Shown: positions 37,451 through 46,827 of the stretch, piece after piece
Numbering within the stretch: position 1 is the stretch's first letter
Layout of the letters: the number at the start of each line of letters is the position of its first letter
Assembly: GCA_010084195.1 (NCBI GenBank)
Contig: RGPS01000003.1
Location: forward strand, 1 to 64,000
Source of the DNA: Terriglobia bacterium
Lineage (GTDB): Bacteria > Acidobacteriota > Terriglobia > Bryobacterales > Bryobacteraceae
Reading direction: 5' to 3'
DNA: 64,000 nucleotides
Program-made: the position numbers and the translations under genes
Notes under the pieces: model-generated
Databases searched by the model: none
Told to the model about the DNA's origin: nothing
What the model saw: the letters and a program-made list of their open reading frames with translations, nothing else

Positions 37451-38205
37451 ATAACATCCCGGGAAACCAGCCGTTTCCCGCCCACAAAGTAGTCGCCAAC
37501 ATTTACTATGTGGGCGCGGATGACTTTACCTCGTACCTCACTACGACGCCGGCTGGCCACATCGTTCTGAACGCCGGCTATGCCGAGACGGTGCCGATCA
37601 TAGAAGCAGGGATTCGAAAGCTGGGGTTCAACCCTCGCGATGTGAAGGTTCTACTGAACGGCCAGGCCCATTTTGACCATGTGGCGGGGATGGCCGCGTT
37701 GCAGAAGGTAACGGGGGGTAAGGTCTATTCGAGTGAACGCGATGCGCCGGTCCTGGAGAGCGGCGGCGTGAAGGATCCGCGTTGGGGCAAGGAGCAGACC
37801 TATCCCCCGGTCAAAGTGGATCACATTCTGTGCGATGGCGAGAAGATCACGCTCGGCGGAGTGACGGTGCACACCAGGTTGACGCCCGGCCACAGTATGG
37901 GCTGCACCACCTTCACCACGACGGTGGATGACAAGGGCAGGAAGCTGGAAGTAGTTTTTCTTGGAGGTACGTCGATCAACCCGGGAGTGCATTTTGTGGG
38001 ATAGCCTACGTGGCCCGGCATCGCCGAAGATTTCCAGAAGGGCTTCAGCCTGCTGAAGTGCCTGAAGTGCGATATGTTTCTCGGAGCCCACGGAAACTAC
38101 TACGGAATGAACGCGAAATACGAAAAGCTGACCGCAGGTGGGAACCCATTTCTGGATCCCGACGGTTACCGCGCGTTTGTGGCCAAATCGGAGCAGGCAC
38201 GGTAA
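37438..38205 (+). pseudogene. Subclass B3 metallo-beta-lactamase-like gene with in-frame amber stop
   Basis: The frame reads NIYYVGADDFTSYLTTTPAG, then LLNGQAHFDHVAG, then RLTPGHSMGCTTF, the B3-type zinc sites. The first ligand of the HxHxDH motif is Gln, as in the GOB-type B3 enzymes. At 38002 a TAG interrupts the frame after VHFVG; without a shift it continues PTWPGIAEDFQKGF and MFLGAHGNYYGMNAKYEK, the family's C-terminus, to TAA at 38203. The signal peptide is also missing. So the gene is both 5'-truncated and carries a single nonsense codon. Confidence 0.8.
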
Positions 38206-39300
38206 CTACTCGAAATCCACTGAGGCGATAATCAAAGCGCGTTCCCGCCCATCGCTGGCCGAAGTCGGCAACGCTTTGTCCGTGGAGAAGTGAACTTCCG
38301 TTCCTGCACTACCCTGCCCGCCAAGCCGCCGAACCAGAGTCCAGGCCCCGGCTTCCCCGAGCACGATCGGGGCCAGGTTCTGGCCGTTCACACTGACGCT
38401 CAGCCGGACAGCCCCCAATGCCTGGAGAACAGTTTCCGGGAGAAACCCCTTCACCGTGAGAGTCTCACGAGGTTGATCCACACGGACCGAAAAGCTGCTC
38501 GCCACCCAGCGCCAGCCCGTGTCCTCCGGTTCATGAAAGCCAGGCCCCAATTTTACGTTCGCCATGCCGTATCGACTCCGAAGCAGACAGAACGCCCGTT
38601 CGTCATGCTCGCGGGAGGTCGGGTTAGAACGCGAAGTATCACCTCCGGTGAAGAACTCTACAACCTCCCAGTGGGTGCGCGAAATGAGGCGGCGAAGACC
38701 TGCTTCGTTGAAGATCCAGTAGTTGCTGTCGTCAGCGTTCAGTTCGTCAGGAGCCAACAGGTACGCCATCGGGTGTTGGGGCGGCATAACCGCACCATCA
38801 GGAAATTGTCGGGCGATGCGGGTACTGAGAACGCAATAGTCGCAGCTTTTTGCAAGGCGTTCCAGAGCGTGGAATGGGTTCTTGAGGTGATAAAGAATAC
38901 CCAGAAACACAGCAAGGCGGAAGCGATTCGGCGGCAGGGTGAACTGGGAATCGATATCCGCTTCCAGAATCTCCACCGACGAGCCAAGGAGGTTGCGGAG
39001 AGTGCGAATCCCCAGCATTCCGTTGTGGTTCGTCGACGGATGATCGATGGCCGTTACCGGGTAGCCAAGGGATTCCAGCAGGAAAGCCAGGTCGCCGTCC
39101 GCGCATCCGATGTCGAGGATTCCGGATGCGCCCGGAACCCCGAGGATCGCCTCATAGTTGCCCGCTAGCAGCCGATCCAGATGCCCGGCGTTGGTGAGGG
39201 ATTCGTAGGGATACCACTCGAAAGCCTGGGGCTTGCCGGCCCGAAGAGCCGTAAGCTTTTGGCGAAACTGCAGAGCTGCCGGTAACAGTTCCTCGATCAT
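38206..39300 (-). CDS. SAM-dependent methyltransferase (CmoB/DUF1698-like) with C-terminal extension
   Basis: A 364-residue protein: FEWYPYESLTNAGHLDRLL, motif I SGILDIGCADGDLAF (about residues 59-73), an acidic VTAIDHPSTN and LAVFLGILYHLKNPFHAL. The layout resembles CmoB-like (DUF1698) methyltransferases but the substrate is unknown. The last 120 residues form a beta-rich extension (VASSFSVRVDQPRETLTVKG) not usual in CmoB. Its ATG overlaps the stop of the upstream TolC-family gene (TAATG), so it is translationally coupled to the efflux pair. Confidence 0.78.
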   Translation of the reverse strand: MIEELLPAALQFRQKLTALRAGKPQAFEWYPYESLTNAGHLDRLLAGNYEAILGVPGASGILDIGCADGDLAFLLESLGYPVTAIDHPSTNHNGMLGIRTLRNLLGSSVEILEADIDSQFTLPPNRFRLAVFLGILYHLKNPFHALERLAKSCDYCVLSTRIARQFPDGAVMPPQHPMAYLLAPDELNADDSNYWIFNEAGLRRLISRTHWEVVEFFTGGDTSRSNPTSREHDERAFCLLRSRYGMANVKLGPGFHEPEDTGWRWVASSFSVRVDQPRETLTVKGFLPETVLQALGAVRLSVSVNGQNLAPIVLGEAGAWTLVRRLGGQGSAGTEVHFSTDKALPTSASDGRERALIIASVDFE

Positions 39301-41207
39301 TATTGCGGCAACTGCGCTGGCAGCGACGAGACTTGTGTCATCCGACCAGCCCTTGCCTCGGCGATGGAAACCTTGTTGGCCTCCAGAATGGTGCCGGTGT
39401 TCTGGTCCAGATTGGTCTTGGCATTGCGATACCCCACCAGTGCGGAGAGTTCCGATGCACGGGCGTTGGTAAGATCCCGGGTAACCTGCGTCACCGTGTA
39501 AGTAGTAGACTCCCCTGCAGCGAACTTCTTCTGCTCTGCGTCCAGGAGCTTTTCCTGCAACTTACGATTTTCCACCGCCGCTTCATGTCTGCCCCGGGCC
39601 TGCTGAATGGCCACAACGGCATTGGTGATATCGACGGCTACCTGATTGCGTTCTTTAACGGCGCTCAGTTCCTGCTGGCGATTGGAAAGCTGGTCGATCC
39701 CCTGGTCAGCCAGGGCCTGCCGATTGTTGATCGTGGCACGCCCGAATACCCCGATACTCTGAGTGGGATAGGTCTGGCGAAACATCTGCCCCAGCGCAGT
39801 GCCAAGACCACCGTTGAATGCCGGATCCGCAGTTTGGCCGCGCACAATCCGGGGCGTGCCGCCAAGACCAGCTGTTGACCGGGTACCAAAGACCTGCAGC
39901 GACGGCAAAATGCCGTTCGCCGTGCCCATATTCGAGATTTCGGTTTGCTTCAGAGCATTTTCCGTGGTCTTGATATCCGGGCGGTTGGTATAGGCCAGCT
40001 TGACCAGTTCGCTGACGGGGAGCAGGTCGTCTGTGGCGGGCAGATCCAGCGTGTCGAGAGGAATAATTGAGATGCCCTGCAAGGCCGGTTCCGCAAGCCC
40101 GGTTCGGCTGAGGAGATTCTTCAGTGTCACCTGACGTTGTTCGAGCGTCACGCTGGAGTTTGTCAGGGCGAGGCGGGCCTGCGCCACCTGATTGCGTGCG
40201 GTCGTCAAGTCGAGCTGCGCAACCGCGCCCAGTTCCAGACGCCGCGAGGTTTCGCCCAGAAACTTGAGGGCGGCGTCGAGTGCCCCCTGTTTCGAGGCAA
40301 CATCGAGGTAATCCCCCACCAGGCCATAGTAAGTATTGAGTACCTGAGAAACGGTCCGGGTAATCTGTGATCGGAAAGTATTATCCGACATCGCCAAGTT
40401 CATTTTGGCTATGGTGATATTCCGGGCACCCAGCTTAATACCCCTGCCCTGTAGTAGATTGTGCTGGGCCGAAATTGAGAGTGATACCGATTCGGACGGG
40501 TTCAAAATGTTCGACGGCGAGTTTTCACTCAGATATCGCCCACTGTAGGTAAGGGTAACGCTGCCGCCGGAGACCAGACCCTGCTGAATCGAGCCGGAGT
40601 GCGACCGGGAATCCTGGACGATAACCTGAGTTACAGATTGCGTGGCGTTGGATTGGGGGAGACTGCGGTGCGAGAACGCGGAAGTCTCCTGAAAGGCCGC
40701 ATCGAGATTCTGAGTTACCGGCCCGATCTGCGAGATGGTCGCGTTGCCGGACTGCCGAGAGATTCCGGCATTACCACCGGCAGCGCCAACGGCCTGCTGA
40801 CTTCCAAGGACGCCCTGGCCGGCAGTATTCGCGGCGGCCTGGCCTGACGCGCTGGGCACGCCGGGGAGGGCTCCACCCGCCTGAGCGCGTTCCAGACGCC
40901 ATTCCAGAAGCGGTAAATTGTAGCGCGACACTTCAACGTCAATATTGTTTTCGAGCGCCAGGGCGATTGCGTCCTGCGCTGTCAGATACAGCTTACCGGC
41001 CCGAATCAGGTTCCCAAAACGACTGGAGTTTCCAAGTCGAACCGGGGGGATGACGGCAGGCAGATAGGGCCGACGATAGACGGGACCAACAGGGCGAATC
41101 GCCTCAATTCCGGGAGCCTGCTGGGCTTCGGCGACCGTCACGAAGCAACAGAGGCCACAGGCCACGATTTGTCCAAAGGCTGAATGCCGGGTACGCATCG
41201 GGGTCAC
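39300..41207 (-). CDS. TolC-family outer-membrane efflux protein (second copy)
   Basis: A 635-residue protein with a signal peptide and TolC-type (OEP, PF02321) coiled-coil repeats. The N-terminal LTAQDAIALALENNIDVEVSRYNLPLLEW is the conserved start of the family; long helices follow (LDVASKQGALDAALKFLGET, AVAIQQARGRHEAAVENRKL). A Gly/Ala/Gln-rich loop at about residues 100-150 is specific to acidobacterial forms. It overlaps the end of the first tolC-like gene by 4 bases. No membrane-fusion or inner-membrane pump gene lies next to it. Confidence 0.87.
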   Translation of the reverse strand: MTPMRTRHSAFGQIVACGLCCFVTVAEAQQAPGIEAIRPVGPVYRRPYLPAVIPPVRLGNSSRFGNLIRAGKLYLTAQDAIALALENNIDVEVSRYNLPLLEWRLERAQAGGALPGVPSASGQAAANTAGQGVLGSQQAVGAAGGNAGISRQSGNATISQIGPVTQNLDAAFQETSAFSHRSLPQSNATQSVTQVIVQDSRSHSGSIQQGLVSGGSVTLTYSGRYLSENSPSNILNPSESVSLSISAQHNLLQGRGIKLGARNITIAKMNLAMSDNTFRSQITRTVSQVLNTYYGLVGDYLDVASKQGALDAALKFLGETSRRLELGAVAQLDLTTARNQVAQARLALTNSSVTLEQRQVTLKNLLSRTGLAEPALQGISIIPLDTLDLPATDDLLPVSELVKLAYTNRPDIKTTENALKQTEISNMGTANGILPSLQVFGTRSTAGLGGTPRIVRGQTADPAFNGGLGTALGQMFRQTYPTQSIGVFGRATINNRQALADQGIDQLSNRQQELSAVKERNQVAVDITNAVVAIQQARGRHEAAVENRKLQEKLLDAEQKKFAAGESTTYTVTQVTRDLTNARASELSALVGYRNAKTNLDQNTGTILEANKVSIAEARAGRMTQVSSLPAQLPQ

Positions 41208-43126
41208 CGTGCCGTCACCGGAGCTGTGACCTTACCGGCCATGGCTTCCGTGAGTGAGATATGGTTGACTTCCAGCGTGGCGCCGATAGCCTGATCCAGG
41301 GCAATTCGGGCGTGGCTGTAGTTTGCCATGGCCTGCACTTCTGAGCTTTGGGCCGCAGCGAGGTCACGCTGATCCTGTACTACCTGATAGGGCGTGGCTG
41401 CTCCCAGATCGTACTTTCGCTTGTCGCCCTCGAAGGTGGCCTCAGAGAGTTTTCGCGCTTCTACCGCAGCTTCGTAGCGAACTCGTGCCTGCTGCAGGCC
41501 GATGACCGCGTTCTGAACGTCTACCCGAACCTGGTTTATCTGCTTCTGTAACTGCAGTTCACTTTGCCGGAACTCCAGCATGGTGGTCGCGTAGTCGGAC
41601 TGAGCCGCGCGGTTGCGCAGCGGGATATTCAGGGAGAAGCCGGCTGAATAGTTCGGGTAGTTGCGGCGCAGGATCTGGGCCAGGGCACTGCCATAGCCGC
41701 CAGCGAAAACGGGTACGCCTCCCTGGGCGAGGGCAAAGGCGGTCGCATTACCCGCCAAACCATTGTTAGTCATCTGTCCGAATGCCTGCAGCGAGGGCTT
41801 GAGGGCGCTCTTAACGCCCGCCATGTTCATCTTTGTGCTTTCCAGATTGATCTTGTCGGTTTCGATCTCAATCCGGGATTCGAGCGCCTGAAGTACCAGT
41901 TGATCCACTGTTTTCAGGTCATCCTTCTCCGGGATCACAATCCTGTCAAGCGGTACCACGTGGAGGTTAGCCAGATCTGTTGTACCCACCCCGGACCGGC
42001 TGATCACATTCTTCAGGATCGTTTCCTGCTGCAGCTGGTTGGTCTGGGCAATGAGCAGATCCTGCTTCGCGGCATATAACTGCGACTGGGCACGGGTCAC
42101 TTCAATCTCAGCCAGTGTTCCAATCTGGACCTGGCGGCGATTGTTGTCGAGCAGTTGCTGCGCGGTGCTGACAGCCTGTTGGCGCGACTTCACGTCTTCG
42201 CTGAAACCGACGAGATCCCAATAAAGGTTGAGGGCCGCGCTGACGGTGGTAGTCACCTGCTGCTTAAACTGCAGGTCTGTGACCTTCAGATTGTTCTTTT
42301 GGACACGAATATTGCGGGTGTTCACCGGGCGGCCAAAGCCGTTCAGAAGGTTCTGAGTCAGTGAGACATCGAGATTCGCATTCGTGTATGGATTCAGACT
42401 AAAGAACGCACTGTTCACTTTTTGGCGCTGGGTGGAAAAGCTGGCACTGCCGGAAAGCCCAAAGTCGGTGGCCTGCGAGTAGGAAACCTGGAACGTGCGG
42501 CTATCGATCACCAACGACTGTGTCCCGCTGAGCAGGGTATTGCTTTGCGGGATGGTCTGGTGCTGGAACTGAGTAAAACCAGAGATGGAGGGGTCGAACG
42601 AGGGGATGGAGGGGCCAAGCTGAGTCAGAACGCTGGAATTCACGCCTCCCGCTGAGGTGGCGGGCGCGCCATTGGTATTCACACTCACACCAGCCAGGCT
42701 TACTGAGGTTGGCCCGGCAGCTACACCCTGCCCGACACTGCGAAGCAGGCCGCCACCCTGGGCTCGGCGAAGAACTTCCCGGGCGAGCAGGGGGCCGTAG
42801 CGCTGAACTTCAATATCAATATTGTTTTCGAGAACCAGAGAGACGACATCTTGGGCGGTCAGGTACAGGTTACCCGCCTTGATGAGGGCATCGAGCCGGG
42901 AGGTATTGGCCAGATTGATCGGAGGGACGGTGCGGGGCTGGTAATTCCTGATTAGCCAGCCGACCTTGCCGGCGGCCGGCTCATCAATACGAATTGAAGT
43001 TTGGCCTGCGGCTGGCATGGTTGCCAGCGTCGCGGCGAGAATCCCGGCTGTGACCAGGCGAAAACGGCTTTGTGCGGCCCGGAGTACGAAGGGGGCAGTC
43101 GGACGGCGATCTTGTTGATCCATCAT
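41204..43126 (-). CDS. TolC-family outer-membrane efflux protein (first copy)
   Basis: A 640-residue paralogue of the following gene, with a signal peptide (GILAATLATMPAAGQ), the same LTAQDVVSLVLENNIDIEVQRYG start of the OEP domain, and paired long helices (SRQQAVSTAQQLLDNNRRQV; AVIGLQQARVRYEAAVEARK). TolC proteins form trimeric channels through the outer membrane and periplasm. The pair probably arose by tandem duplication. Upstream lies the 150-base intergenic region shared with divergent pyrE. Confidence 0.88.
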   Translation of the reverse strand: MMDQQDRRPTAPFVLRAAQSRFRLVTAGILAATLATMPAAGQTSIRIDEPAAGKVGWLIRNYQPRTVPPINLANTSRLDALIKAGNLYLTAQDVVSLVLENNIDIEVQRYGPLLAREVLRRAQGGGLLRSVGQGVAAGPTSVSLAGVSVNTNGAPATSAGGVNSSVLTQLGPSIPSFDPSISGFTQFQHQTIPQSNTLLSGTQSLVIDSRTFQVSYSQATDFGLSGSASFSTQRQKVNSAFFSLNPYTNANLDVSLTQNLLNGFGRPVNTRNIRVQKNNLKVTDLQFKQQVTTTVSAALNLYWDLVGFSEDVKSRQQAVSTAQQLLDNNRRQVQIGTLAEIEVTRAQSQLYAAKQDLLIAQTNQLQQETILKNVISRSGVGTTDLANLHVVPLDRIVIPEKDDLKTVDQLVLQALESRIEIETDKINLESTKMNMAGVKSALKPSLQAFGQMTNNGLAGNATAFALAQGGVPVFAGGYGSALAQILRRNYPNYSAGFSLNIPLRNRAAQSDYATTMLEFRQSELQLQKQINQVRVDVQNAVIGLQQARVRYEAAVEARKLSEATFEGDKRKYDLGAATPYQVVQDQRDLAAAQSSEVQAMANYSHARIALDQAIGATLEVNHISLTEAMAGKVTAPVTAR

Positions 43127-43275
43127 CTACTTAATGCCTTACGGCTGTAACCTCTCTTTGGTTCGCAAAAAGTACTGCGTCATCACATAACGACGCGGAA
43201 AAATGCGCTGTGAAACGGGTTCTGACGGGGCCCGAAAAAGGCTTACTCTCTCAGATGTTATAGTAGCCATTGCAG

Positions 43276-43878
43276 ATGTCACATTTGAGCCCTAAAGCTG
43301 GCGAAACTCTCCAACTCTTTCAGGATACAGGGGCTTACCTCACAGGCCACTTCCGACTCACGAGCGGCAAACACAGCCCGAACTACCTGCAGTCGGCCAT
43401 CGTGCTGCAGTACCCCGTCCACGCGGAGACTCTAGGACGAGGCCTGGCCTCTAAACTACAGGAACTGGTCGGTGACGTGAAGATCGAGCTGGTCGTCTCC
43501 CCTGCCCTCGGTGGTCTGATCATTGGGCATGAGGTGGCGCGGGCCCTGGGGGTTCCGTTCCAGTTCACGGAACGCGACGCCGATCGTAAGATGAGTCTCC
43601 GTCGAGGCTTTGAGATTCCTCCCGGGACCGCAGTCGTCGTAGTGGAAGATGTGATCACTACCGGAGGCAGTACAAGGGAAGTAATTGAAATCATGGAGGC
43701 AAAAGGTGCTGTAGTTCTGGCAGCCGGCTCCATAATTGATCGCAGCGGTGGTGCTGCCGACGTGGGTGCTCCCCGGGCAGCGCTGGAAACCCTGCAGGTG
43801 GAGGCATGGGCACCGGATACTTGCCCGCTGTGTGCTACGGGCAGCCTGGCGGAAAAGCCCGGTTCGCGTCCGGCCTGA
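43276..43878 (+). CDS. pyrE: Orotate phosphoribosyltransferase
   Basis: A 200-residue enzyme from ATG 43276 (TTG at 43270 is in frame). Key features are HFRLTSGKHSPNYLQ, the PRPP-binding loop VVVVEDVITTGGST and the flexible-loop TERDADRKMSLRRGF. It converts orotate and PRPP to OMP in pyrimidine synthesis. The C-terminal CPLC pair is common in the bacterial class of about 200 residues. TATAGT at 43259-43264 is a plausible -10 box just upstream but the -35 is poor. Confidence 0.93.
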   Translation: MSHLSPKAGETLQLFQDTGAYLTGHFRLTSGKHSPNYLQSAIVLQYPVHAETLGRGLASKLQELVGDVKIELVVSPALGGLIIGHEVARALGVPFQFTERDADRKMSLRRGFEIPPGTAVVVVEDVITTGGSTREVIEIMEAKGAVVLAAGSIIDRSGGAADVGAPRAALETLQVEAWAPDTCPLCATGSLAEKPGSRPA

Positions 43879-43932
43879 TTTTCGCAAGCAATCTCATGCC
43901 GACCGCCACTTCCCTGATTCGGATCGAAGGCA

Positions 43933-44121
43933 GTGTGCTGCATTTACCCCATTCAGCGCCGCATCATGGTCTTCACGCAAACGGCGATTCGAGAGTTCCG
44001 CGGCAGCGATAGTTTGGAACTGCCAGAACTCCTGCCGGGCTTTACCATGCCACTTGTGGCTGTTTTTGGCCCACTCAACGACTCACCGCCCCTATCTAAG
44101 ACTGAAATTGTCCTAATTTAA
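43933..44121 (+). pseudogene. Possible C-terminal remnant of a Uma2-type nuclease
   Basis: The 318-base gap between pyrE and iscR holds a forward frame whose peptide FTQTAIREFRGSDSLELPEL continues LPGFTMPLVAVFG. This resembles the last beta-strand segment and LPGFxLPL tail of Uma2 family (PD-(D/E)XK-like) proteins. No catalytic part is present. It may be a leftover of a degraded gene; identification is by appearance. Confidence 0.35.
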
Positions 44122-44125
44122 CCTG

Positions 44126-44154
44126 TTGACGACAGGCCACATAGAGGATATGAT
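44126..44154 (+). promoter_or_regulatory. Promoter of the isc operon
   Basis: TTGACG (44126-44131) and TATGAT (44149-44154) are separated by 17 bases, a near-consensus sigma70 promoter. Transcription should begin near 44161, giving a leader of about 36 bases before iscR. Confidence 0.78.
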
Positions 44155-44160
44155 GGATTC

Positions 44161-44177
44161 AGGACTAATTCCGTCCT
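44161..44177 (+). promoter_or_regulatory. Candidate Rrf2/IscR operator at the isc transcription start
   Basis: AGGACTAATTCCGTCCT is an interrupted palindrome (AGGAC, 7 bases, GTCCT) exactly at the predicted start of transcription. A related string GTCCTAATT occurs just upstream of the -35 box (44110-44118). Rrf2-family regulators such as IscR repress their own operon by binding in this position, so autoregulation by the next gene is likely. Confidence 0.5.
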
Positions 44178-44196
44178 CGATCGCATTCTCAGCGTC

Positions 44197-44712
44197 ATGT
44201 TGAAACTCACCAAGAAAGCCGACTACGGGTTAATTGCGCTTCGCCACCTGGCGTCCATCCCGACGTTGACGGCGTCGACTAAAGAGATCGCTGAAACCTA
44301 TCATTTGCCTGTACCCCTGCTCGCCAAGGTCCTGCAGCGCCTGACCCAGACCAAAATTCTGATCTCGGTGGCCGGAACCAATGGCGGCTACCGCCTGGCT
44401 CGGGATGCCTCGAAGATCAGCGCCCTCGAAGTGGTCCGTGCGATTGATGGCCCGGTAATCCTGACCAATTGTTTTACCGAACACGGATCCTGCGACCAGA
44501 GCGATAGTTGCACGGTTCGCGAACCCCTTCGTCGGGTTCACGAAGCTATCCTCGACGTTCTCACCCGCTTCACCATAACCGATCTTGCGGAGCCGTCACC
44601 TGCCCCAAAACTGGTCTCAAAGTTGACGCCTCTGCCCACTCCGCTGCATCCATTAATCAGCACCATGCAACCTGCCATTCCAACTTCTGGAATTCATAGC
44701 CCCGGTCTCTAA
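44197..44712 (+). CDS. iscR: Rrf2-family Fe-S regulator, IscR-like
   Basis: A 171-residue winged-helix protein: LTKKADYGLIALRHLAS at the N-terminus, LAKVLQRLTQTKILISVAGT recognition helix and wing, then NCFTEHGSCDQSDSCTV, which carries the three cysteines that hold a [2Fe-2S] cluster in IscR. It should sense Fe-S status and repress the operon when the cluster is bound. A C-terminal Pro/Thr-rich tail of about 35 residues is beyond the conserved domain. The gene is first in the isc operon, 6 bases before iscS. Confidence 0.9.
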   Translation: MLKLTKKADYGLIALRHLASIPTLTASTKEIAETYHLPVPLLAKVLQRLTQTKILISVAGTNGGYRLARDASKISALEVVRAIDGPVILTNCFTEHGSCDQSDSCTVREPLRRVHEAILDVLTRFTITDLAEPSPAPKLVSKLTPLPTPLHPLISTMQPAIPTSGIHSPGL

Positions 44713-44718
44713 AACGAC

Positions 44719-45933
44719 ATGAAATCACCTATCTACCTCGACAATCACGCAACCACACGGGTTGACCCCCGCGTCGTGGAAGCCATGCTTCCCTACTTCA
44801 CCGAGAGCTTCGGCAATGCCGCCAGTCGGAACCACGAATTTGGCTGGGTAGCCGAACAGGGCGTCGAAAATGCCCGCAAGCAGGTCGCCAGCCTGATCGG
44901 TGCCAGCCCCAAGGAAATCATCTTCACCAGCGGTGCCACTGAATCCAATAATCTCGCCATCAAGGGCGTGGCCGAGATGTACGCGGAAAAGGGAAACCAC
45001 ATCATTACGGCGGCCACCGAACACAAGGCGGTTCTCGATACCTGCAAGAAGCTCGAAAAGCAGGGTTTCCGGATCACTATTCTGCCAGTAAAAGGCGATG
45101 GACTGGTAGACCTCGACATGCTGCGCGAAGCGATCACGGACAAAACGATCCTCGTCAGCATCATGTATGCCAACAACGAAATCGGGGTGGTCCAGCCGGT
45201 TGCGGAGATCGGCAAGATCTGCCGCGAGCGGGGTGTTCTGTTCCACACGGACGCCGTTCAGGCGGTTGGCAAGATCCCTGTAGACGTGAACGCCGATAAC
45301 ATCGACATCGCTTCCCTGACGGCTCACAAGGTATACGGCCCCAAGGGTGTCGGCGCTCTGTACGTTCGCCGTCGTAATCCTCGTGTTCAGCTGACAGCGC
45401 AGATGGACGGCGGCGGGCACGAGCGCGGTATGCGCTCGGGCACCATGAACGTTCCGGCCATTGTTGGCCTCGGCGAGGCCTGTGCCATTGCCCAGCGCGA
45501 GATGGCGGCGGAAATTGAATACTCGCGGACACTCCGGGATCGTCTGAAAGCCCGCCTCGAAGCCGGTCTCGATGAAGTTTACGTCAACGGCTCCATGGAA
45601 CATCGCCTCCCGGGCAACCTGAACATCAGCTTCGCCTATGTAGAAGGTGAATCCCTGCTGATGGGCATTAGCGATGTGGCGGTTTCCAGCGGTTCGGCCT
45701 GTACTTCGGCCACGCTCGAACCCAGCTATGTTCTGAAGGCCCTCGGTCTGGGTGACGAAATTGCACACTCGTCCATCCGTTTTGGTATCGGTCGCTTCAA
45801 TACCCAGGAAGAAGTGGACTACGTGGCCGACAAGCTCATCGACGTGGTCACCAAGCTCCGCGAACTATCTCCTCTCTACGAGATGTTCAAAGAAGGTATC
45901 GACCTCAGCACCGTCCAGTGGGCACACGACTAA
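44719..45933 (+). CDS. iscS: Cysteine desulfurase IscS
   Basis: A 404-residue PLP enzyme: [14 protein letters not shown], the schiff-base lysine Lys204 in [27 protein letters not shown], and the active-site Cys328 in [17 protein letters not shown]. It takes sulfur from cysteine as an enzyme persulfide for IscU. Length and motifs agree with group I (IscS) enzymes. It lies 6 bases after iscR and 30 bases before iscU. Confidence 0.96.
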   Translation: MKSPIYLDNHATTRVDPRVVEAMLPYFTESFGNAASRNHEFGWVAEQGVENARKQVASLIGASPKEIIFTSGATESNNLAIKGVAEMYAEKGNHIITAATEHKAVLDTCKKLEKQGFRITILPVKGDGLVDLDMLREAITDKTILVSIMYANNEIGVVQPVAEIGKICRERGVLFHTDAVQAVGKIPVDVNADNIDIASLTAHKVYGPKGVGALYVRRRNPRVQLTAQMDGGGHERGMRSGTMNVPAIVGLGEACAIAQREMAAEIEYSRTLRDRLKARLEAGLDEVYVNGSMEHRLPGNLNISFAYVEGESLLMGISDVAVSSGSACTSATLEPSYVLKALGLGDEIAHSSIRFGIGRFNTQEEVDYVADKLIDVVTKLRELSPLYEMFKEGIDLSTVQWAHD

Positions 45934-45963
45934 GTTCATAGATCAAACAAGGAGATATTTCAA

Positions 45964-46383
45964 ATGGCATATTCCGATAAAGTTCTCGACCACTACAACA
46001 ATCCCCGCAACGTTGGCTCCCTCGACCGCACCTCGTCCAGTGTCGGGACCGGCATGGTGGGCGCGCCCGAATGCGGCGACGTGATGAAGCTGCAAATCCA
46101 GGTGAACGACGCGACGGGCATTATTGAAGACGCGAAGTTCAAGACCTTCGGCTGCGGCTCCGCGATCGCCAGTTCCTCGCTCGCCACCGAATGGCTGAAG
46201 GGCAGGAGCGTTGACGAAGCTCTGATGATCAAAAACACCGACATCGTCAACGAACTCAGCCTGCCCCCGGTGAAGATTCACTGCTCCGTGCTGGCAGAAG
46301 ATGCCATCAAGGCAGCGATCTCGGACTACCGCAAGAAGCAGGGTTCTGAAGTCGCCACGCCTGTCGCTCAAACGGTGGCCTAA
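45964..46383 (+). CDS. iscU: Fe-S scaffold protein IscU
   Basis: A 139-residue scaffold: VGAPECGDVMKLQ with Cys37 and Asp39, TFGCGSAIASSS with Cys64, and the HscA-recognition LPPVKIHCSVLAED with Cys107. All three cluster cysteines and the chaperone motif LPPVK are intact. A clear AAGGAG ribosome binding site sits about 12 bases before the ATG. It builds [2Fe-2S] clusters from IscS sulfur. Confidence 0.96.
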   Translation: MAYSDKVLDHYNNPRNVGSLDRTSSSVGTGMVGAPECGDVMKLQIQVNDATGIIEDAKFKTFGCGSAIASSSLATEWLKGRSVDEALMIKNTDIVNELSLPPVKIHCSVLAEDAIKAAISDYRKKQGSEVATPVAQTVA

Positions 46384-46385
46384 TT

Positions 46386-46730
46386 ATGTCGACCGTTGCC
46401 GCAGCCGGGGTGGAAGTCACGCCGAAGGCTGTTCAGAAGATCCGTCAGACCTTTGAAAAAATGGGCGTACAGGGAGGCGGTTTGCGCCTCGGCGTTCTTG
46501 GCGGAGGTTGCACGGGCCTGAGCTATCAGTTCAAGTTCGATTCTCAGCCCCGCGCCAAAGACAATGTCTATGATTTCGACGGCGTGCAGATCTTCGTTGA
46601 TCCGAAGAGCCTGCTTTATCTTCATGGTTTGACCCTCGACTACAAAGAGTCGTTGATGCAGTCTGGCTTCGTTTTTGAAAATCCCAATGCGAAGAAAAAC
46701 TGCGGCTGCGGGACGTCGTTCTCGGCCTGA
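46386..46730 (+). CDS. iscA: A-type Fe-S carrier IscA
   Basis: A 114-residue A-type carrier with the three conserved cysteines: Cys42 in GGGCTGLSYQF, and Cys106 and Cys108 in NCGCGTSF. It accepts clusters from IscU and hands them to apoproteins or makes [4Fe-4S] units. It starts 2 bases after the iscU stop. Confidence 0.95.
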   Translation: MSTVAAAGVEVTPKAVQKIRQTFEKMGVQGGGLRLGVLGGGCTGLSYQFKFDSQPRAKDNVYDFDGVQIFVDPKSLLYLHGLTLDYKESLMQSGFVFENPNAKKNCGCGTSFSA

Positions 46731-46827
46731 TGCCTTATCCTGTTTGTTCTCCGGTCAGGTTTGTGGGGCGGGTTGGCAACCTGCCTCTTGCGCCGCTTGA
46801 CAGTCGGCTACAGCCGACGATTCTGCG

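Noticed and set aside
43201-43275. Full promoter for pyrE
   Set aside because: TATAGT at 43259 is good but no -35 hexamer lies at a suitable distance.
44725-45768. 347-residue reverse ORF
   Set aside because: Antisense to iscS; no recognisable features.
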